10,432 nt of DNA from the NCBI GenBank assembly GCA_028290225.1, contig JAQGKH010000355.1:1-10432 (forward strand), in the 5' to 3' direction. The notes beneath the pieces are model-generated. The model was not told the DNA's origin, did not search any database, and saw only the letters and a list, made by a program, of their open reading frames with translations. A program made the translations under genes and the position numbers. Positions 1 to 5,893 of the stretch are shown piece by piece. The DNA comes from Devosia sp. (lineage in GTDB: Bacteria; Pseudomonadota; Alphaproteobacteria; Rhizobiales; Devosiaceae). Within the stretch, counting starts at the first letter, position 1, and each line of letters opens with the position of its first letter.

Positions 1-9
1 GCCGTCGCC

Positions 10-273
10 GTGGCGCAAAAGCCCGTGGCGGTCGATAATGTAGCGCCAATGGCGCGCCGGCTTCCTTCCGCTGTGACGCGCCAGGTCAACCATCTTTATC
101 GGGCCGGCGATCGCCTGATGCTGCTGAGCAATATCCGGGTTGGCAAGGCAGCAAGCCCCTGCGTGATTCTGCGCCTGCTGCCCTTCGAGGGACGCGACTT
201 CCAGTACCGCGTCCAGGACGATGCCGAGGGCCGCGAACGCGTGGTATCCGAAGCGGATTTGCAGGCGCTCTAG
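10..273 (+). CDS. Small conserved-looking hypothetical protein, start uncertain
   Basis: This reading frame gives up to 87 residues from a GTG at 10. It stays open to the left edge, so the true start may lie outside the window; an in-frame ATG at 49 would give a 74-residue protein. I do not recognise a named family. The chain is soluble and has no signal peptide or membrane segment. Its middle (RAGDRLMLLSNIRV, then VILRLLPFEGRDFQYRVQ) looks like a small beta-rich fold, and it ends in an acidic ERVVSEADLQAL helix. Short proteins with a 'Y.V.....ERVV.E..L' ending are common in Hyphomicrobiales, but that is only an impression of likeness. A short GC hairpin with three T follows the stop by 12 nt and may end the transcript. 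Frame quality supports a real gene; the function is unknown. Confidence 0.6.
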   Translation: MAQKPVAVDNVAPMARRLPSAVTRQVNHLYRAGDRLMLLSNIRVGKAASPCVILRLLPFEGRDFQYRVQDDAEGRERVVSEADLQAL

Positions 274-285
274 GCCCCTGCCCTG

Positions 286-302
286 GCGGCTCGCGCCGCT
301 TT
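286..302 (+). terminator. Weak candidate intrinsic terminator after the first gene
   Basis: GCGGC (286-290), a TCGC loop and GCCGC (295-299) form a perfect 5-bp stem followed by TTT. It lies 12 nt after the stop at 273. The stem is short and the T tract minimal, so it may only assist termination. Confidence 0.3.
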
Positions 303-420
303 CCACATCATCTCACTGTTCGGCTTTGGCCCCAATAACGCCTTGCACTCCGTGCTGGGCGCGATGCCTTTTTGCGTCCGCCTTAGTCACCGGCGATCGC
401 CCAGATGAGCCGCTGGATGG

Positions 421-642
421 CTAGCGAGCGGACTCGCCCAGCGGCGCCAGCATGCCGCGAGTGAGCGGGTCCGAAAGGGCGACGCTGAGCGCTTCGGCCA
501 GCATCCGCGCACTCAGGGACATGCTCGCCGTCATGCCAAAGCGCTGCTCCAGCCGGGCGGTCGCCTCAGCCGCCAGCGACGGGTTTGGTGCCGAGGGCTG
601 CTCATCAAGAATGGTCTGCATGGTATGGGGAAGCAGGTACAT
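421..642 (-). CDS. Doubtful hypothetical protein
   Basis: A minus-strand frame ends at 421 and is open back to an ATG at 810. Only the C-terminal half reads like protein: an alanine-rich, helix-prone chain (LAAEATARLEQRFGM, then SARMLAEALSVALSDPLTR). The upstream part is rich in Cys, Trp and His and looks like untranslated sequence. I therefore place the start at the ATG at 640-642 (73 residues). Another ATG lies at 619-621, and none of the candidate starts has a clear Shine-Dalgarno sequence. No family is recognised. It is the only candidate gene between 274 and 1001. It could be a spurious ORF or the remnant of a degraded gene. Confidence 0.3.
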   Translation of the reverse strand: MYLLPHTMQTILDEQPSAPNPSLAAEATARLEQRFGMTASMSLSARMLAEALSVALSDPLTRGMLAPLGESAR

Positions 643-1004
643 CGAATCAGCCCAGTGCGTTGCATCACCACAGTGCGGCAGCCAAACCGAGGCGTCACCG
701 GCAAGAACCGAGAAAGCATAAGTTGCCCACAGGAAAGCCCGGGCCGTACAAAAACCATGGTTTCCCGCCGGGGAATCACGGCGCAGATTTGTGCGGCGAA
801 CACTGACCATCTGGTGGTCTCACGCCGCTGTGATCTATATCATAGGTATTCGAGCTATTTGGCCAAGCAGGATATCAAGGTGGTGAGTGCACAAGCCCTC
901 ACCCCGATTGTGGGACGGAGCGGTATCCGCGCCGCCCTGGTCAGGTTAATCGGGAAACTGGCGAGCCCTGCGTTCGTTTAAGGCCAGCACGAGGTGCCTT
1001 AGTG
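643..1004. other. Gene-poor stretch of about 360 nt
   Basis: No convincing coding frame is visible on either strand. A plus-strand frame (625-981) is open but has poor, Arg/Ser-rich composition and no ribosome binding site. The only clear structure is the FNR-type palindrome at 831-842. The 3' part (844-1004) is the leader of the DUF6894 gene. Confidence 0.4.
830..843. promoter_or_regulatory. FNR/FixK-type palindrome
   Basis: GTGATctatATCAT contains a perfect TGAT-N4-ATCA inverted repeat (831-842), the core of the FNR/FixK/FnrN operator TTGAT-N4-ATCAA. The outermost base of each arm differs from consensus (G for T, T for A), so it is an 8-of-10 match. It sits in a non-coding stretch about 170 nt upstream of the DUF6894 start and about 190 nt upstream of the doubtful minus-strand ORF. 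No clear -10 element fixes its direction. A 12-bp match can arise by chance, so this is a candidate. Confidence 0.4.
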
Positions 1005-1241
1005 ATGCAGCGCTTCTTTTTTGATGTCGATGATGGGCAGTTCCACGAAGACACCGAGGGCACGAGCCTGCGGGACGAAGAGGCGGCGCTGGAGGAGGCG
1101 GTGAAGGCGCTGGCGGAGATGGCGCGCGACCTCATACCAACCAGCTCGCCCCCCAGCAGCATAACGATGTGGGTGCGCGATGAAGCGGGCAAGCGCCTGA
1201 TGGAGCTTGCAGTCAGCTTGAGCATCACCCGGTGGCCGTGA
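1005..1241 (+). CDS. DUF6894 family protein
   Basis: A 78-residue soluble protein. It shows the pattern I associate with DUF6894: an N-terminal strand 'QRFFFDVDDGQFHEDTEGT', then 'L.DEEAALEEAVKALAEMARDLIP' as a long acidic helix, then 'ITMWVRDEAGKRLMELAVSLSI' as the closing strands. Usual family length is 70-80 residues, so it is complete. The function of the family is not known; members are abundant in Hyphomicrobiales, often in several copies. I prefer the ATG at 1005 to the GTG at 1002 because GAGG (991-994) lies about 10 nt upstream. The gene converges on the Crp/Fnr gene with only 6 nt between stop codons, so the two transcripts must overlap at their 3' ends. Confidence 0.8.
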   Translation: MQRFFFDVDDGQFHEDTEGTSLRDEEAALEEAVKALAEMARDLIPTSSPPSSITMWVRDEAGKRLMELAVSLSITRWP

Positions 1242-1247
1242 CGCGCG

Positions 1248-1982
1248 CTAGTGTAGCCGGCTTTCATCCAGATAATGCAGATAGGCGGGCTCGAATTGCG
1301 CCACATTGCGCAGCGCCGGCCAATCGAGAATAAAAACTCTTCCTGCTTCCTGGTGGATCAGCCCGCGCTGCTGCAGGTTTTGCATGGTGTGGCTGGCATG
1401 AACCATGCTGGTGCCCATCACATCGGCCAGTTCCTGCTGCGATAGTGGGAAGGGAAAACTGTTATTGTCGATGCCCCCGATCATGTCCCAGCGCACATAA
1501 AGCTCACACAGGATATGGCTGATGCGCGAGATGGCGTGGGTTTGACCCATCATGGTCACCCATGCCCGGAACGTCGCCGCATCGAGCAGGGTTTCACGCC
1601 AGAACAGGTCATTAAGGTCGGGACTGCGCTCGATCGCCTGCTTGATGTCGACATGGGCGATCAAGGCCGCCTCGCATGGCACCGTGGCCACCAGGTTGTG
1701 GTCCATTTTCCTGAGGTGGAAACCGTGCAAATCCGGAATATCGCCCGGAATATGGAGCGACAGGATCTGCCGCTCGCCATGGGGCGTGTGCTTGCTGCGA
1801 TGCATTAGCCCCTCAAGCAGCAGGCAGCTCTGGCTGGCCGTTTCGCCATCGCTGATCACGTGCTGCCCCTTTTCGAGCGACACCAGTTGCATGGGCACGG
1901 CGTCAATGGCGGCCTTCATGTCCTCGGTGAGGTCGCCAATAGCCTGCAGCTTGCGAAACAAGCATGTGGTCTCTTTTTTCAT
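1248..1982 (-). CDS. Crp/Fnr family transcriptional regulator
   Basis: This 244-residue protein has the length and layout of Crp/Fnr regulators. A cyclic-nucleotide-binding-type beta barrel spans about residues 25-115 (LEKGQHVISDGETASQSCLLLEG, then 'ILSLHIPGDIPDLHGF'). A long dimer helix follows at about 120-145, and a winged helix-turn-helix at about 178-222 (LSQQELADVMGTSMVHASHTM). Cysteines at 7, 53, 103 and 159 do not match the N-terminal cluster of oxygen-sensing FNR, so an iron-sulfur sensor is unlikely. The cAMP-binding signature of true CRP (RGE...R) is also not evident, so the signal is unknown. Its recognition helix has V..SH where FNR/FixK have E..SR. The ATG at 1980-1982 is preceded by AGGAA at good spacing. 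It is monocistronic. It resembles the large rhizobial group of paralogous Crp/Fnr proteins with unknown ligands. Confidence 0.9.
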   Translation of the reverse strand: MKKETTCLFRKLQAIGDLTEDMKAAIDAVPMQLVSLEKGQHVISDGETASQSCLLLEGLMHRSKHTPHGERQILSLHIPGDIPDLHGFHLRKMDHNLVATVPCEAALIAHVDIKQAIERSPDLNDLFWRETLLDAATFRAWVTMMGQTHAISRISHILCELYVRWDMIGGIDNNSFPFPLSQQELADVMGTSMVHASHTMQNLQQRGLIHQEAGRVFILDWPALRNVAQFEPAYLHYLDESRLH

Positions 1983-2166
1983 GACGTTCCTTGCCGGGCA
2001 ACAGACAGGAACCGATGCCGCGCCAAGGTTAGCTCAGATGCGCGGCGCGACCAAGCTATTCTCTCGCGCTGTTGAGCAGGAATTGTTCAGACCGATCCCT
2101 AGGGGGAGCGGCAGGATCGCGGCACTTGGCTTGCCGCTGATGATGCCGTTCCAGAGCAGGTATTTG

Positions 2167-2179
2167 CCGCCAATGGCGG
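2167..2179 (-). terminator. Small hairpin after the coiled-coil gene
   Basis: CCGCC (2167-2171), loop AAT, GGCGG (2175-2179): a perfect 5-bp stem a few nt downstream of the minus-strand stop codon at 2182. In the minus transcript only CAAAUACC follows, with no U run, so termination here is uncertain. Confidence 0.25.
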
Positions 2180-2181
2180 GA

Positions 2182-2355
2182 TCACCGCTGGGGGGAATCG
2201 CCCCCTGGCGACCCCAGCTGCTGCTGCAGCCGCGCAATTTCTTCCTCAGCCTCCCGCAACCGCCGCTCCAACTCGGCAATCCGGAGGTCGGCCAGCTGGA
2301 GTTCACTTTGTTCGGGCACGAGTTCGCCGTTCGGGATGTCCTTGATACCGTCCAT
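2182..2355 (-). CDS. Small coiled-coil protein
   Basis: A 57-residue protein. After a short N-terminal region (MDGIKDIPNGELVPEQ) it is one heptad-patterned helix, about residues 18-46, with Leu/Ile spacing in 'LQLADLRIAELERRLREAEE' and 'EIARLQQQL'. It ends in a Gly/Pro/Ser-rich tail. Such proteins usually dimerise; no function can be assigned. The frame is open upstream to 2451, but the ATG at 2353-2355 has a good ribosome binding site (AGAAAGGG about 5 nt upstream), while the upstream extension (RNDWAARKPALCGSSC) looks non-coding. It lies alone between the Crp/Fnr regulator and tRNA-Tyr, same strand as both, with about 200 nt separating it from the regulator's start. Confidence 0.6.
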   Translation of the reverse strand: MDGIKDIPNGELVPEQSELQLADLRIAELERRLREAEEEIARLQQQLGSPGGDSPQR

Positions 2356-2524
2356 GCAGACCCTTTCTTGCACTCGGGAATAGCTCATCCATTTACCCTG
2401 GCAGCTGCTCCCACATAGAGCAGGCTTCCTAGCAGCCCAGTCATTCCGCACAAGCGCAATATCGCCAAACGCGACAAGCCGCGCATCTGTTGCCTAAGAG
2501 CATAGCTGTAAGAAGCGAATGGCC

Positions 2525-2542
2525 GTCCCGATCGTCCGGGAC
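2525..2542 (-). terminator. Inverted repeat downstream of tRNA-Tyr
   Basis: GTCCCG (2525-2530), spacer ATCGTC, CGGGAC (2537-2542) is a perfect 6-bp inverted repeat, 22 nt past the 3' end of the tRNA in the direction of its transcription. No immediate U run follows on the minus strand (GGCCATTCGCTTCTT). It is a candidate terminator or processing structure for the tRNA precursor. Confidence 0.35.
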
Positions 2543-2564
2543 ATCGTGCAGCGCCGGAGGGCGT

Positions 2565-2649
2565 TGGTGGAGGGGACTGGATTCGAACCAGTGTACGCTA
2601 AGCGGTCAGATTTACAGTCTGATGGATTTAACCACTCTCCCACCCCTCC
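2565..2649 (-). tRNA. tRNA-Tyr (anticodon GTA)
   Basis: On the minus strand the sequence folds as a complete class II (long variable arm) tRNA. The 7-bp acceptor stem pairs GGAGGGG (2643-2649) with CCCCTCC (2569-2575). The discriminator base is A at 2568, and CCA is encoded at 2565-2567. The D-arm is followed by the anticodon arm CAGAC-TGTAAAT-CTG with anticodon GTA (TAC on the plus strand at 2613-2615). A long variable arm contains CCGCTTAGCG. The T-arm is CTGG-TTCGAAT-CCAG. The long variable arm together with GTA identifies tyrosine. It is transcribed away from rlmB; proximity of tRNA-Tyr to an rlmB-type gene is, as I recall, common in Alphaproteobacteria. Confidence 0.97.
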
Positions 2650-2831
2650 ACTGCAACATCGCCGTCGGGCAGGAAACAACACGCCGAAGCGCGTCGTCGG
2701 GGCGGTTTATGGGTGGCGCGTCCGCTCCTGTCAACACCCCAGGCCCAGTTGCCCGCAAGAAAACGAATGGGCGGACGCCCCGCTGCGCCCCGCTGCTTGC
2801 CGGGTCAGCCCAAAGGCGCTAACGCTCGCCC

Positions 2832-3587
2832 ATGAGCATCAACAAGTTTCCCCCCAAGCCGCGCTATAATCCCGATGACGGGCCGGTTTACCTCTACGGC
2901 TTTCATACGGTTCGTGCGGCCCTGGACAATCCGGGCCGCATCAAGAAGGCGCTGTTAGCCACACCTAATGCCCTGCTGCGCCTGCGGGAAGGCGGCGAGC
3001 TCGGCAAGGTCAAGGTTACCGAGACCACGCCCAAGGAGCTTGACCGACTGCTGGGCGCCGAGGCCGTGCACCAGGGCGTGGCGCTGGAAGTGGATCCGGT
3101 GAGCCGGTTCGGGCTCGACGATATCAGCCCGCTGCGGCTGGTTGTGGTGCTGGACCAGATCACCGATCCGCATAATGTCGGCGCCATCCTGCGCACCGCC
3201 TGCGCCTTTGGGGCGGATGCCGTGATCACCACGGCGCGCCATTCACCGCGTGAAACCGGGGTGATGGCGAAATCGGCTTCGGGCGCGCTCGACCTCGTGC
3301 CGATGATCGAAGTGCGCAATCTGGGCGATGCGCTCGAAAAGCTCAAAAGCCGCGGCATGCTGGTGCTGGGGTTCGACAGCGAAAGCGAGCAGCCCTTGCG
3401 CGCCCGCACGGGCGATCAGCCGCTGGCCATCGTCATGGGCGCCGAGGGCAAGGGCCTGCGCCAGCGCACGCGCGAATTGTGCGACGAGATGGTCAAGCTC
3501 GAAATGCCCGGCCCCATCAAGTCGCTCAACGTTTCCAATGCGGCTGCCATTGCCTTGTTTGCCGCCACTGCAGGACGCTCCGCATGA
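2832..3587 (+). CDS. rlmB: 23S rRNA (guanosine-2'-O-)-methyltransferase RlmB (TrmH/SpoU family)
   Basis: A SPOUT-class enzyme that uses S-adenosylmethionine to methylate a ribose 2'-OH of 23S rRNA (G2251 in E. coli). The 251 residues match the family length. An N-terminal L30e-like RNA-binding domain spans about 18-90 (LYGFHTVRAAL, then 'VHQGVALEV'). The knotted catalytic domain carries all three SPOUT motifs: motif 1 'TDPHNVGAILRTA' (111-123, with the conserved Asn115 and Arg121), motif 2 'IVMGAEGKGLR' (200-210) and motif 3 'MPGPIKSLNVSNAAAIALF' (225-243), which form the cofactor pocket and trefoil knot. The 'SLNVS' core and the N-terminal domain favour RlmB over TrmL or TrmH. The ATG at 2832 has no obvious Shine-Dalgarno sequence. 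The stop overlaps the start of the next gene as ATGA. Exact methylated position is inferred from the family. Confidence 0.93.
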   Translation: MSINKFPPKPRYNPDDGPVYLYGFHTVRAALDNPGRIKKALLATPNALLRLREGGELGKVKVTETTPKELDRLLGAEAVHQGVALEVDPVSRFGLDDISPLRLVVVLDQITDPHNVGAILRTACAFGADAVITTARHSPRETGVMAKSASGALDLVPMIEVRNLGDALEKLKSRGMLVLGFDSESEQPLRARTGDQPLAIVMGAEGKGLRQRTRELCDEMVKLEMPGPIKSLNVSNAAAIALFAATAGRSA

Positions 3588-3973
3588 GCCAGTTCGCCCC
3601 GTTTGCCATCGCCTTGCGCTTGTCGGGCGTCACCCTGGGGCAGCACGAACTCGATACCGCGCTCAAGCAGTTGACCAGCCGCTATGAGCCCGAGGACGCC
3701 GACAACAACTGGTACGCGCAGGTGGACCTCGACCCCGCCAATCCGGTGCGGGCGGTGCTGGAGCTGGCAGAGCGGTCGGGGCTGGCCATCGAGGCCATGC
3801 TGGAGGACCGGCGGCTGGGCCGGGCGGTGCTGGACCTGGCGTTCGATTTCCCCGAAGCGGGGGAATCGATGTCCACCCGCCTGCCCGCGCATCTGGCAGC
3901 GGCACTGGCGGTACATGGCATCGATATCGAGGTTTCAGTATACCTGACCGATGTCGAGGACGACGAAGACTGA
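3584..3973 (+). CDS. DUF4279-like small acidic protein
   Basis: A 129-residue acidic protein whose ATG overlaps the rlmB stop (ATGA, 3584-3587), indicating translational coupling. The frame is open farther upstream inside rlmB, but that extension (MRRDGQARNARPHQ...) is a shadow of rlmB. The protein starts with a strand-like segment (FAIALRLSGVTLGQHELDTALKQLT), has a helical middle (NPVRAVLELAERSGLAIEAML) and ends with 'LPAHLAAALAVHGIDIEVSVYL' before an acidic tail (TDVEDDED). The closing pattern, a helix containing LA..L..HGI followed by an I.VSVY strand, resembles DUF4279 proteins, whose function is unknown. The family match is tentative. Its 3' end converges with the YaiI gene, 5 nt between stops. 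Whether it works with RlmB is not shown by the sequence. Confidence 0.75.
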   Translation: MSQFAPFAIALRLSGVTLGQHELDTALKQLTSRYEPEDADNNWYAQVDLDPANPVRAVLELAERSGLAIEAMLEDRRLGRAVLDLAFDFPEAGESMSTRLPAHLAAALAVHGIDIEVSVYLTDVEDDED

Positions 3974-3978
3974 TGACG

Positions 3979-4443
3979 TCAGGACCCGGCGGCAGCCAGG
4001 GCGCGCCGGACCAGCGTATCGAGCGCGCTGAGAAAGGCTGACCGGTCGGCGGGCCGGAAGCTGGGGTTATAGCCCTTGCTTTCGCCGGTTTCGCGCAGAT
4101 GCTGGTTCAGCTCGCGCATGGCGAGCGCCATGCCGATGGACGCCTGGGTGAAGGGCTTGCCGCCAAAGCCCAGCACATGGCAACCCTTCTCGAGCGTCCG
4201 GCCGGCAAGGGGAATATCAGCGGTCAGGACAATGTCATTGGCCTGCGCCTGCTCGACGATCCAGTTGTCGGCCGCGTCGGCGCCGGCGGGCACCACCACG
4301 ACCCGAACCATCGGATCGCGCGACGGTCGCACCCCCCCATTGCTGACAAACACCAGCGCCACGCCCAGCCGCTCGGCTACGCGCAGCGCCTCGTCCTTGA
4401 CCGGGCAGGCATCGGCATCGACATAGATTGTCGGGGCGGACAT
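3979..4443 (-). CDS. YaiI/YqxD family protein (DUF188, UPF0178)
   Basis: A 154-residue cytoplasmic protein with the full set of DUF188 signatures: 'IYVDADACPVKDE' (6-18), 'VVVPAGADAADNWIVE' (49-64), 'DIVLTADIPLA' (70-80), 'KGCHVLGFGGKPFT' (86-99) and 'SIGMALAMRELNQHLRE' (102-118). The conserved acidic residues (Asp9, Asp11, Asp57, Asp76) are arranged as in PIN/NYN-like nuclease folds, so a metal-dependent RNase activity has been suggested for such folds. The biochemical role of the family remains undetermined as far as I know. The length is normal. Its ATG lies 4 nt after the adhC stop on the same strand, so it is almost certainly co-transcribed with adhC. Whether that pairing has meaning or is a housekeeping passenger is open. 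Confidence 0.92.
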   Translation of the reverse strand: MSAPTIYVDADACPVKDEALRVAERLGVALVFVSNGGVRPSRDPMVRVVVVPAGADAADNWIVEQAQANDIVLTADIPLAGRTLEKGCHVLGFGGKPFTQASIGMALAMRELNQHLRETGESKGYNPSFRPADRSAFLSALDTLVRRALAAAGS

Positions 4444-4447
4444 GCGG

Positions 4448-5575
4448 CTAATAAACCACGACGCTCCGGATGCTTTCGCCCGAATGCATCATCTCGAAGC
4501 CCTTGTTGATGTCATCGAGCCGCAACGTATGGGTGATCATGGGATCGATCTCGATCTTGCCATCGAGATACCAGTCCACGATCTTGGGCACGTCGGTGCG
4601 GCCGCGAGCGCCCCCGAACGCAGTGCCCATCCAGGTGCGCCCGGTAACCAGCTGGAACGGGCGGGTGGAGATTTCCTGGCCGGCGCCGGCGACGCCGATC
4701 ACCACGGACTTGCCCCAGCCGCGATGGCTGGCTTCCAGCGCCTGGCGCATCACCTTGGTGTTGCCGGTGCAATCAAAGGTGTAGTCGGCCCCCCCGATCA
4801 GGTCGCCACGGCGCTTGGTGAGGTTGACGAGATACGGGACAATGTCGCCCTCGATCTCGGTGGGGTTGACGAAGTGGGTCATGCCGAAGCGCTCACCCCA
4901 GGCTTTCTTGTCGTTGTTGAGATCAACGCCGATGATCATGTCCGCACCAGCCAGCCGCAAGCCCTGGATGACGTTGAGGCCAATTCCGCCCAGCCCGAAT
5001 ACCACGGCGGTGGCGCCGATCTCCACCTTGGCGGTGTTGATCACCGCGCCCACGCCAGTGGTGACGCCGCAGCCGACATAGCAGACCTTGTCGAAGGCCG
5101 CCGCCGGATCGATCTTGGCCACGGCAATTTCGGGCAGCACCGTATAGTTCGAGAAAGTCGAGCAGCCCATATAGTGGTGGATCGGCTTGCCTTCGAATGA
5201 GAAGCGCGAGGTGCCGTCGGGCATCAGCCCCTGCCCTTGCGTCGCCCGAATGGCGGTGCAGAGATTGGTCTTGCCCGACAGGCAGGACGAGCACTCACGG
5301 CATTCGGGCGTGTAGAGCGGAATGACGTGATCGCCCTTTTTGACGGAGGTAACGCCAGCGCCCACATCAACCACAACGCCGGCGCCTTCATGGCCGAGAA
5401 TGGCGGGAAACAAACCTTCCGGATCAGCGCCCGAAAGCGTAAAATCGTCGGTGTGACAAATGCCTGTTGCCTTTATCTCCACCAACACTTCACCGGCACG
5501 CGGGCCTTCGAGGTCAACCTCCACGATCTCAAGCGGCTTGCCGGCCTGGAAGGCGACGGCGGCACGGGTCTTCAT
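4448..5575 (-). CDS. adhC (frmA): S-(hydroxymethyl)glutathione dehydrogenase / class III alcohol dehydrogenase
   Basis: A zinc-dependent medium-chain dehydrogenase of 375 residues, the usual class III length. It oxidises S-hydroxymethylglutathione (formed spontaneously from formaldehyde and glutathione) to S-formylglutathione with NAD+, and can also reduce S-nitrosoglutathione. Visible features are catalytic zinc ligands Cys40 (GICHTD), His62 (GHEG) and Cys169 (GCGVTTG). Structural zinc ligands are Cys92, Cys95, Cys98 and Cys106. The Rossmann motif GLGGIG is at 194-199, and Asp218 after the second strand favours NAD+. Arg110 lies in the class III signature 'RATQGQGLMPDGTSRF'. The start has a strong ribosome binding site, AAAGGAG about 7 nt upstream. 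It is followed after 4 nt by the YaiI gene and preceded by a 318-nt leader with repeats. No S-formylglutathione hydrolase gene is visible in the window. Confidence 0.96.
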   Translation of the reverse strand: MKTRAAVAFQAGKPLEIVEVDLEGPRAGEVLVEIKATGICHTDDFTLSGADPEGLFPAILGHEGAGVVVDVGAGVTSVKKGDHVIPLYTPECRECSSCLSGKTNLCTAIRATQGQGLMPDGTSRFSFEGKPIHHYMGCSTFSNYTVLPEIAVAKIDPAAAFDKVCYVGCGVTTGVGAVINTAKVEIGATAVVFGLGGIGLNVIQGLRLAGADMIIGVDLNNDKKAWGERFGMTHFVNPTEIEGDIVPYLVNLTKRRGDLIGGADYTFDCTGNTKVMRQALEASHRGWGKSVVIGVAGAGQEISTRPFQLVTGRTWMGTAFGGARGRTDVPKIVDWYLDGKIEIDPMITHTLRLDDINKGFEMMHSGESIRSVVVY

Positions 5576-5595
5576 GGTGGGACTCCTTTATTAAG

Positions 5596-5624
5596 ATTCG
5601 ACGCAAGTTCTTGCATAGCGGCAA
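5596..5624 (-). promoter_or_regulatory. Candidate adhC promoter
   Basis: Read on the minus strand, TTGCCG (5619-5624) and TCGAAT (5596-5601) are separated by exactly 17 nt. They sit just upstream of the adhC ribosome binding site, which would give a leader of roughly 20-30 nt. The -35 keeps the TTG and the -10 matches 4 of 6 consensus bases. It is plausible by position but weak in sequence. Confidence 0.3.
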
Positions 5625-5637
5625 GCGAGCGGCAAGC
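5603..5637 (-). repeat. GCAAG repeat cluster in the adhC promoter region
   Basis: The perfect inverted repeat GCAAG-TT-CTTGC (5603-5614) is followed by two identical 10-nt direct repeats, AGCGGCAAGC, at 5617-5626 and 5628-5637. The direct repeats are offset by 11 bp, about one helical turn. The inverted repeat falls in the spacer of the candidate promoter and one direct repeat covers its -35. This is the arrangement expected of an operator for a regulator of adhC; the regulator is unknown. Confidence 0.4.
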
Positions 5638-5835
5638 TTGGGAGGCCGCGGCCAATTCGGCACGTCTGAGGATCTTGTCGGGTGGGGTTTCAGGCCTGGT
5701 GTCCCACGGCGCCGCGAGGGCGCCAACCACCAGTAGGCCAGCACTGGCCAGCTCGTTTACTGCCTGCCGGCTGGCCGATGAGCCGGTAGGGGAAACTGGC
5801 TGATAGCACAGCCCGCTCGTGAACGGAATCGTACG

Positions 5836-5863
5836 GATCGCGCGCAAAACAACCCGCGCAATC
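5836..5863 (-). terminator. Imperfect hairpin downstream of the DUF1428 gene
   Basis: GATCGCGCG (5836-5844) and CGCGCAATC (5855-5863) form a 9-bp stem with one G-U pair around a 10-nt loop. It begins about 30 nt past the DUF1428 stop in the direction of transcription. No U tract follows, so it may be a weak terminator or a 3'-end stabilising structure. Confidence 0.3.
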
Positions 5864-5893
5864 GGTAGTCTGCCTGCCCGGCTGTTGACGTCC

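Larger units (their letters stand above)
5576..5893. other. 318-nt non-coding region upstream of adhC
   Basis: Both flanking genes (adhC and DUF1428) run on the minus strand. Several frames cross the region but none has plausible composition or a ribosome binding site. The adhC-proximal 65 nt hold a candidate promoter and a cluster of GCAAG repeats. The DUF1428-proximal end holds an imperfect hairpin (5836-5863). Between them, about 5640-5835, I see nothing I can support. Confidence 0.5.

Noticed and set aside
393..402. Palindrome GGCGATCGCC
   Set aside because: A common GC-rich 10-mer containing GCGATCGC; no context supports a regulatory role.
880..981. 33-codon GTG-started frame before the DUF6894 gene
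   Set aside because: No spaced Shine-Dalgarno sequence and no recognisable composition. It is kept only as part of the leader region.
1994..2030. GGAAC...GTT pair resembling an EcfG general-stress promoter
   Set aside because: The spacing is shorter than the consensus and it points rightward into DNA with only minus-strand genes.
2034..2306. Possible frameshifted extension of the coiled-coil protein (minus strand)
   Set aside because: The overlapping frame continues past 2182, but its sequence has no helical or family pattern that would join to the coiled coil, and the 57-residue frame already ends naturally in a polar tail.
1552..2418. 288-residue plus-strand frame opposite the Crp/Fnr regulator and the coiled-coil gene
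   Set aside because: It is antisense to two better-supported genes and has Arg/Ser/Pro-rich low-quality composition. Its length reflects high GC only.
2719..2777. CGTCCGC / GCGGACG inverted arms upstream of rlmB
   Set aside because: Seven-bp GC arms separated by 45 nt are easily found by chance in GC-rich DNA, and no promoter element is associated.
2490..2869. ORFs on both strands across the tRNA, with products containing GLDSNQ and SNPVPST-like strings
   Set aside because: These are the well-known false proteins produced by translating tRNA genes with a long variable arm; the tRNA-Tyr fold explains the sequence.
4442..5200. 252-residue plus-strand frame opposite adhC
   Set aside because: It is an antisense shadow of a highly constrained enzyme gene, His/Asp/Gly-rich because of codon structure, with no ribosome binding site.
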